NCBI RefSeq assembly: GCF_040807025.1
Contig: NC_090982.1
Location: 86,677,463 to 86,741,462, forward strand
Origin: Struthio camelus
Lineage: Eukaryota; Chordata; Aves; Struthioniformes; Struthionidae
Direction: 5' to 3'
Length of the DNA: 64,000 nucleotides
Of this stretch, positions 57,272-64,000 are shown piece after piece; the stretch's first letter is position 1; each line of letters begins with the position of its first letter. The translations under genes and the position numbers were made by a program. Below the pieces are notes generated by a model. It worked only from the letters and a program-made list of their open reading frames with translations, was not told the origin of the DNA and searched no databases.

Positions 57272-60200
57272 CTGCGTAGGGAGTAAAAACCAAACGCATG
57301 AAATAAATTGGCAAGTAGAAATTTCCCTTCAATGCAATGCTAAGACTGAAATTTCTCTCTGGCTTGTGCAGAGCTATAGACGCTGGAGAAAATTTTCCAT
57401 TTGGGGAGATACTTCAAGGAAGAAGAAAAATCAAGTGGGTAGTTGCCCATGAGCAGTGGGCAGAAACTGGGCAACAGCCTCTGCCTCCCACTTTCCCCTT
57501 GAGAGGGGAAAGTATTGTTAAATGGAGGTTAACCTTTTGGGCTGAAATAGCCCGTTTCGTGTTGGCCTCCTCTGGGAGGTGCTGAAGCTTTTCTTTTGAG
57601 GGGAAGAATAGCAGCGGATGGGGAAGGGAAAAGTGGTTTGTGAGCCTTTTGGCAGGGCCCAAGAAGCCACCTAGTTCCTGGCAGCAGGAGATATGATGAG
57701 TTCTTGGTGGCCAGAAATCCCGGGAAGAGGCAGCTACCAGCCGGTGTGCCAGGGCCTGTTTTACATAAGGGAGCGCAGGAAAAAAGGCTTTCTAGTCCCT
57801 GACCTGAACACCTCGACCAGATCAAGCAGTGCTGGCTCTGCTGTCATGACAAACAGAAAACTCTTTTTTATTGTAAAATTGACCTTCCCGCACACGAAGT
57901 ACCCCCAAAGCCCAGGGAACGCTGAGCTGAATTAAGTCTTGGAACAAATGCAGAAACTTGCTGCCTGAAGCACCTTGCTCTTAATGATTTCTGATGCCTT
58001 TCAATAACTGTCCCCTTCTCATGTCCCCCCTCATCTCTTTGGGATGAGTTATTCCTTCCTGGAGAGAGGCAAAAACTACTTTTGGGTGTGTGATCAACTG
58101 GCCTTTCTTGTGAGTTATCTGTTGGCAAAGTGGATCTCCAGATTTTTAGTGCTGAGGAAGACAGCAAAACTTTATAGAGTGAAGAAGCTAGATTCAAGTT
58201 ACTTTACCGAAGTCTAAACCATCTAAAGACTAACTTTTGGAGTGAATGTCCTGATTGACAAATATTACAAATGTTACGGAAGAAATGTCACATCTGGGTG
58301 TTCTATGAGGTCAATGGGATGGAAGGAACCCTTTCCTTCTAAGATTAAAAAAAAGAAAAGTGTGCAAGATGTCTGCATGCAAGGCCACTGCTGGCTGGAC
58401 CCCAAAGTCATTGCCTTGCCTTCACCCGATCTTAATGCCCTGTTTCTTGTGGCTAGTGAGTCGCTGCAGCACTTTTTTGGCTGCTCTGCTAGATGGTGCT
58501 GTTGCCCTGGTTTCCGAGAGACGTTTTGGAGCTGGTCTTCAGCAGATGGTCCTCGGAGGAGAATTAACGCTTATTCAATTAATGCCCACTGTATTGGTCA
58601 GAGCCAGCAGAAAACATGCTCCGCTCCAGAAACCGAGGGGAGCTGGAAGTGCTCGGAGCATGCCTGCTGCCAAATCTCCCTTCCCACCAGCCAAAAACAT
58701 CATCTGAGATGGGCCAAACGTGAGCTTGAATTTGCCTCTGGACAGGGAAGCCTCACTAATAAATGGAAATAAAGTATACGGTCTTGTATGGCTCAAACAA
58801 GTCACGCTGCTGTATGAGCAATGTTTTTAATCTCATGGTATTAGAGGGACAAGGAAAACAAACTCTGCGGGAATGTCAGGAGATTAAGACAGGCAGCAAA
58901 TGCTCTCGTGCAGCCGTTAAACTTTTGTTTGATTGTTTTTGAAATCTTTTAATAATTTTTTTGTTTAAAAAGCTTTAATTTAAAAAAGATTTAAATAACA
59001 AGTGGGACATCTGAAGGAAAACTTCTTCTCTTTTTGTTATTATCAGGCAGAAGCCTATTCTGAGTTTCTCCGCTGCAGCTCTGGAGTGACTTCACTGCAC
59101 TCGGTCGCTAGCGTTTAATGTTCGTGCCAAGCATTTCTTTGAGGAATATTCCCAATTTCTCAAACTATGTGCAGAGCTGGGGAAATGCACTCGCCAGCCG
59201 GAGCAGAAAAGACAAGTTGCTATTATACTTCCTGGTAATTAAAGCAGGGGCAAAACTACTTGGGGACCGAAATAAGCGTGTGAAAAATTGGGAGCTCTTT
59301 AGGAGTGGCAAAGAGCAGAGACGGTATTAGGGCTACAGCTTCAAAACATGCAGAGAACTGACTTTAGGTCCCTGGTGCCTTCACGGGAGCATGAGCTGAA
59401 CTCAATTTTGCTGGTTTTGGCCTCGGGGAAGGGGACGTTTCTGACCATGCGGTTGTGGCGCGAGGACAGCTCTCAATCTCTCCTGCTGGAGCCAATCTGC
59501 ATTTTCCAGCTAATTCAATATTAATTGCAGCAGTGACTTGAACCTGAGTCTCCCCCGTCCCAGCTGCACGCCCTGCCGGCAGAGCTGCAAGGTCATGCTG
59601 GCCCGATAAATGTTTAATTACAGTAGTGAGCGGAGCAGCTTTGCTGGAGGTGGCCGAGACAGCCGGCGTTCGGGACGTTACCCGGGGAGACGCAGAGCCA
59701 GGCGATGCTGGAGAGGGGGCTGCCAGCTCATGCCTGAGCAGCAGCGCTGGCATCAGGCAACCATTTTGTTGGGTTTTCCTCCCCAGATTGGGTTAACGTG
59801 AGCAGAGTGCTAATGGCTTTATTATTACCATTTTTAACACGGCGCCCATGGAAAACGCAGGTGGGATGGGGTGCAGCCTGTGGTGGGGAGCACCTGGCGA
59901 GAGCTGTGTGTGCTTCCCCTAATAGCTCAGTGAACATAAATCACTGCTGACCCACTTGCCTTGCTGCCTACTCTTCTGGTCCTGATTACTGCGATGATGG
60001 GCAGTGACAGAGAGACCCAGCACTTTTCTAGTATGCGGTGGTGGGTCTGGGTCTGAGGGATGGAGATGGAGGTGGGGGTAGGGAAGGGTGCTAAATTTGC
60101 CGGCAGTGCTAAAAAAGAGTAAGTGGAAATGTCCCTTCTGTTTTACCACCTGGATGGGGGCTCTCCCAACAAGCCCAGCCCACAGCTGGAGAAATGGCTC

Positions 60201-61219
60201 TAGGTGACTTATCTGCAGTCAGAGGAGGTGTTAACGGTGGAAACTTAACCTGGATCTCCCACCTCAAATGCCACTCTTCACCATGATCAACCTCCACCTC
60301 TCCAGCTGGCTAGAAAAAAGAAATACCTTGTGCCTCCTGCAATAGCAAGGAGAAATTTAAGACTGCAAAAGTAGGACATTTAAGCGTTGTTGCGTGCCTG
60401 CTGGTAATTTAGGCATTTAGGAGAGACGCATGGGGAGCCTGATTGTTTCCAGGAGAGTTGCTGTCGTTTCCTCGAGAGCCGACTTTCCCGGGCGCACAGG
60501 AACGACTCTACCACCAGCAGGCCAACCTCAGCCATGAGGCCACGGAGACGTTTGGCTGGAGCAGGTAGAGGAGCGAGTGCCGAGGAGGGCAGCCGCTTGA
60601 CAGCACCCTCTGCATCTCAAGTGAATAGTGTAACAGCGCTCGAGTCCTAGCTCTGTGGATGAGGTGGCTTAGTAACCATTAAAACTCGAACGCAAGTGCC
60701 TGATGGAGAGAATCTTGAAAAATACTTGGTTTCTGGTGCCTTAACTAGTCTATGAAAGCAGCCGCAGATTGAAAACGGATTGCGCTAGCTCAATTTTTTG
60801 GAGGGACTATTTAACGCATGTATTTCCGGCGTGCCCCTTTGAAAGCAGCTAGTTTCTTGTAACATCGAATTATCTGTGAAATCCCTGTCGAGGTGGGGCG
60901 AGCTCTAAGCAAGCACCGAGCGGGGCTGGCGATGGGCTTGCAGGACTTCTCCCAACAGATCACGCAAAGTGCGGGGAAGGCGGGAAACTTCCTCAATAAA
61001 TAGATTTTCTGAGGATGGGTGGGAAAACACGGACGAGCTGGGTCTCTAAAAGGCAGAGCAGAGGAAGGAGCCGACCCGGCGAGGCAGCCGATGCGCCACG
61101 TTATTCGCTGAGGCTCTTGTGGTCTCCTGCCCTCCTCTCTGTGCCGCTAACAGCCCACCCACCACTCTTTCTGATAGCACGCCCTTACGGTTCCAACAAT
61201 TTCAACCGCTTAAAACGCC
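57272..61219. other. intergenic, nothing recognised
   Basis: No gene or repeat family is recognised. AT-rich low-complexity sequence occurs at 58,930-59,000. Open frames on both strands are short and unmatched, including 58,242-58,772 plus and 57,868-58,197 minus. Confidence 0.4.
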
Positions 61220-61600
61220 CGTTAACGTTGAAACTTCTCACTTATTGAATAGCAGGCTGGCGTAATGAAGTCCACCTGTTAATCCACTCGCAGGTAATTG
61301 TGATGATAATAAACTTGCTCAGGATTACTGTTTCTGAAAATGCATCCCCCTGCACTGCCTTGGCACTGAGCGGTTTTGCTAATTGGCCCCAGTCGTGGTC
61401 ACCCCCGGATTATACCTAGAATCTGTTTGAAAACCTTCCTCCCTCCACAGTCTACTATCCATATCCCTTTGCGAGCCTAGGACAGCTAAATAAATGAAAT
61501 AAATAAGGAATTAATCTGACGCAAGCTTCGTGAAAACAAGTACTTTCTCAACAGGAGCCAACTGAATAATTTGCGATGAATAATTTATCCGACATCTTTC
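61220..61600. promoter_or_regulatory. possible conserved non-coding element
   Basis: Repeat-free AT-rich sequence with 'caggtaattgtgatgataat', 'ggttttgctaattggcccc', 'ggaattaatctgacgcaag' and 'gaataatttgcgatgaataa'. Several TAAT-type homeodomain words are spaced over 350 bases. Enhancer identity is an inference from motif texture. Confidence 0.3.
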
Positions 61601-61764
61601 TCCGCTCATAGAGTTTCAGCAAACAGACTTCTGCTTCCTCCAGCTAACAGTGGAAAGCTTGTGACGAAGGTGGGGTCCATGTTCGTAACAGGACGGCTTG
61701 TTCACGAAGAGCTGCCTCTCCCCGGCATCCCTACCTGCAGTTTTACAGCTTTTCCTTTTTGCAG

Positions 61765-61956
61765 GGAGCTGCATGCCGAGAGATATGCGTGTCTCCTGGA
61801 GGCTTGCAGTACGGGGCTGTGCCGGAGGCTCGGGGCCGTAAATCGCTCTGCTCCCGGGGGGGGTCGATGTCCCAGCTTTCCTCCCACGCGGCGCCCGTCT
61901 GTGAGCGCTGAGACGGCAGGACACCCGGGCGAGACGCATGACGTGCTCTGTCACAG
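61765..61956 (+). other. candidate 192-base exon in a CpG-rich patch
   Basis: A very good acceptor ('cttttcctttttgcag', AG at 61,763-61,764) and a good donor (CACAG/GTAAAA, GT at 61,957-61,958) bound 192 bases. One frame is open through both borders in phase 2 at each end, so the exon would be skippable without frame change. It encodes ELHAERYACLLEACSTGL at its start and a Pro/Arg/Ser-rich remainder. A second frame is open for 46 codons. CpG density is high here. The peptide matches no family I know, and a non-coding or alternative exon is as likely as a coding one. Confidence 0.3.
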
Positions 61957-62120
61957 GTAAAATCATGCTGGTGTTTGCTCGCTTTCTTTCTTTCTCTCTG
62001 TACGGCACACGTTTCGGCTTAATTGCAGTGATATGCGTATCCTCGGAGCTCGGGGGAGCCGGAGCCGAGCTCTCATCGCTGCAAGCTGGCTCGAGCTACG
62101 CGCTCGGAGACGTTGTAATC
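61780..62120. promoter_or_regulatory. CpG-rich patch
   Basis: CpG dinucleotides are dense from about 61,800 to 61,940 and again at 62,035-62,120, within AT-rich surroundings. It overlaps the exon-like segment above and may be a small promoter-like island. A TTTC-type simple repeat lies between the blocks at about 61,980-62,000. Confidence 0.35.
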
Positions 62121-63740
62121 AGTGTTACGTGATTCCTTCGCATGCACAGCGAATCTGGGCTAAAGACTTCCTACTTCGCGCTCCCTTGACTTCCTCCTTG
62201 GGCTTGTCCACAAGAACGTTGGACAGCGAAGGAAACTTTAATTATTAAGGCTGCTACTCATAACATATTTTCTCCCGGCTAGAACAAGCTGCTTGTTTTC
62301 AGGAAAGAAAGCCTTGCAGAAAGCAATGGATTTGTCAAGCCGCAGCAGTACACGGCTGCATACAGCCCTCAGTCTGAACTTGCAGATGAAAGTGTTGACA
62401 TCGCTGAGGTGGCCTTCTTAAGGCACAGCCCTCCCAAATATCCCGAGTGTCGTGAAATTTGCTCTTTTTCAGTTTCTACCCTCCCGTTTGATCTTTAACA
62501 TTCAAATACTTCAATGTCTTTAACTTTAGACTTTGTGCCTAAATCTAGTTGAGTTGCAATAGACACAGAAGACGTGTTATGTACTGTTGATAAATAAAAA
62601 CATACCAAAGAAATAAATCATAAGTTACACAAAAATACACAGCCAAGAAGCCAGATGACTCTTTGGATAGTTTTCACTGCTGGACCTCTGGATCAGATGG
62701 GTATTATTTGCCCTGTAAATTTGATTTTTCTCAAGCTGAATTCTGGCAAATATGTATTTAGATAGTTCATATTGCCACAAACCTTGACTGGTAACTTATC
62801 AGGGATATGAATCTCTTCTTCTAGCACCCAAACAATCAGGTGCACGTTTAATCCTGTGCTAATTGCTCTAAAGGGCTAAATTTTGAAGAGTCGCAGGGGA
62901 ATCCTGAGGAAGTGTGCCTCAGTGGGAATACTCTGAGGTTCCTGAAAACGGGGCTCCTTTGAAATGCACCAAAAATGACAGCACTCAAATTGCTGCATGC
63001 TTTTACATCTAAATCAAGAGTGAACGTCTTGTTTTCTGACATGTTTTACTGAGATTTAAATAGGCAGTAACTGTCTTTTAATTATTAGATCAGTAATAGG
63101 TTATGTATCTTAATCTATTATGCTCTGATTCCTAAAACATTACTATTCATCCCCCAGAATTTATGATATTTAACATGCATTAACTGTCTTTCTAAATCTC
63201 TGTAATATGTCTATTTAGGAATCTTAGCTTATGCATTTAAATTAGATTTAATAGGAGAGGATTTTGTGCAGCTGAAACTTTGTCCATTAAGACTATCTCT
63301 GAGGCTACGGAAATGAAAGGTGGGCCATGGGCATCCTTAATTGCAAGGATGATCCTGCGGAGCTGGACTGGAGGCTGAAGATATCATGATTTAATGGCAT
63401 GGTAGAACTGGTGATTTACACCAAGGATGAGTTTTGCCCCAAATCCCTCTTATTTAAGATCTCTTTGCAAAAGTCAGTGCTGATTGAAACCTAACTGGGA
63501 AGAACGAAGCTTGCGAACTCGCCTCTGACATCATGGCCGTCCCTCCTCACCATGTTGCCCCATGGAGAAGTCCCCAGACAGAGGGAGCCACTCTTGACAA
63601 CAAACAAGTGGCTACGTTAGTGACTTATTTTCAGATGTCTTGCTAAGTAATTGTGCATCAATCACAAACCATAAACGTGGGTTTCCAGGAGGTCAATGGG
63701 CGAAAGTTTCTGATTTGTTTCCAAAAGTGCTTCGGGGCTT
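62121..63740. other. intergenic, AT-rich, nothing recognised
   Basis: AT-rich DNA with no genes or repeats recognised. It leads up to the promoter at 63.85 kb. Confidence 0.45.
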
Positions 63741-63744
63741 GGCA

Positions 63745-63864
63745 GGGATGAGTCATTAAATTATTCAGTAGAGGAGTTATTTATTTTTAGCCGGGTGAGA
63801 GGAACGGGTCACGTCACTTATACTTTTAAGTTCTTTGCTTTTTTGCCAAAGTTGGGTTATAAAT
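63745..63864 (+). promoter_or_regulatory. candidate TATA-box promoter
   Basis: A TATAAAT at 63,858-63,864 lies about 80 bases before the ATG at 63,938, so transcription would start near 63,888 and leave a 5' leader of about 50 bases. Upstream are an AP-1/Maf-like 'gatgagtcatt' at about 63,748-63,758 and a 'ggtcacgtcac' CRE/E-box-like word at about 63,806-63,818. The spacing from TATA box to start codon and the upstream sites are consistent with a tissue-specific, non-CpG-island promoter. Confidence 0.35.
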
Positions 63865-63937
63865 CAAATCCCAATGGATTGCTGCAGTGGCTAGCTCACA
63901 GCACGTATACAAACGCCTGGTGTCCGCATCCCTCGAG

Positions 63938-63984
63938 ATGGCCCTGCAGATTTTTGGGGCTGCTCTGCTCTGCTTTTCATATGG
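63938..63984 (+). CDS. candidate first coding exon, signal-peptide-like, partial gene
   Basis: An ATG in strong context (G at -3, G at +4) opens a frame reading MALQIFGAALLCFSY, which has the short polar start and hydrophobic core of a secretory signal peptide. A good splice donor GTAGGT follows at 63,985-63,990, and the unspliced frame would meet a TAG at once, so splicing is required for a longer product. The exon would hold 47 coding bases and end in phase 2. The gene must continue to the right of the window. A secreted or membrane protein is the natural reading. I do not recognise the sequence and give no symbol. The case rests on four independent signals lying in the right order: TATA box, leader length, start context and donor. 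Confidence 0.35.
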
Positions 63985-64000
63985 GTAGGTTTTCTCCATA

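Overview
This is 64 kb of vertebrate nuclear DNA, almost certainly from a bird. The best evidence is a well-preserved CR1 LINE at about 1.51-2.62 kb, 5'-truncated and ending in the ATTCTGTG-type 3' terminal repeat typical of avian CR1. A second, minus-strand CR1 tail lies at 55.9 kb. An old CR1-type reverse-transcriptase relic lies at 37.6-38.7 kb, and short ancient amniote CR1-tail-like repeats lie at 10.76-11.20 kb. There are no operons, no bacterial-type genes, no rRNA or tRNA that I can recognise, and no CRISPR array.

No complete protein-coding gene can be recognised. Almost all open frames are short and look like chance. The best gene-like signal is at the right edge. A TATA box at 63,858 is followed 80 bases later by an ATG in strong context, a short hydrophobic signal-peptide-like frame, and a splice donor at 63,985, so a plus-strand gene probably begins there and runs out of the window. 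Several isolated exon-like segments with good splice sites were found (plus: 16.85, 20.28, 21.95 and 61.77 kb; minus: 8.90, 10.61 and 57.27 kb). None matches a family I know, and they do not join into a gene model.

Layout: 1-11 kb is AT-balanced intergenic DNA with the CR1 copy and old repeats. From 12 to 31 kb the DNA is GC-rich, with a series of CpG-island-like segments (12.15-12.73, 15.78-16.45, 18.05-18.29, 25.7-28.0, 29.44-29.79, 30.62-31.07 kb). The largest contains a 26-28 bp minisatellite (27.02-27.49 kb) with a clear 79 bp three-unit higher-order repeat and CRE-like and T-box-half-site-like cores. From 31 to 64 kb it is mostly AT-rich intergenic DNA with several segments that look like conserved non-coding elements by composition and homeodomain/POU-type motifs (31.14-31.96, 40.53-40.70, 44.31-44.40, 46.69-46.83, 49.62-49.96, 61.22-61.60 kb). 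It also holds a 52 bp minisatellite at 44.6-44.9 kb, the old CR1 relic, and CpG-rich patches at 46.6 and 61.8 kb.

Many CpG islands, gene-poor AT-rich flanks and homeobox-type motifs would fit the regulatory neighbourhood of a developmental gene, but that is inference. I see no convincing undescribed system. The most unusual object is the minisatellite inside the CpG island.
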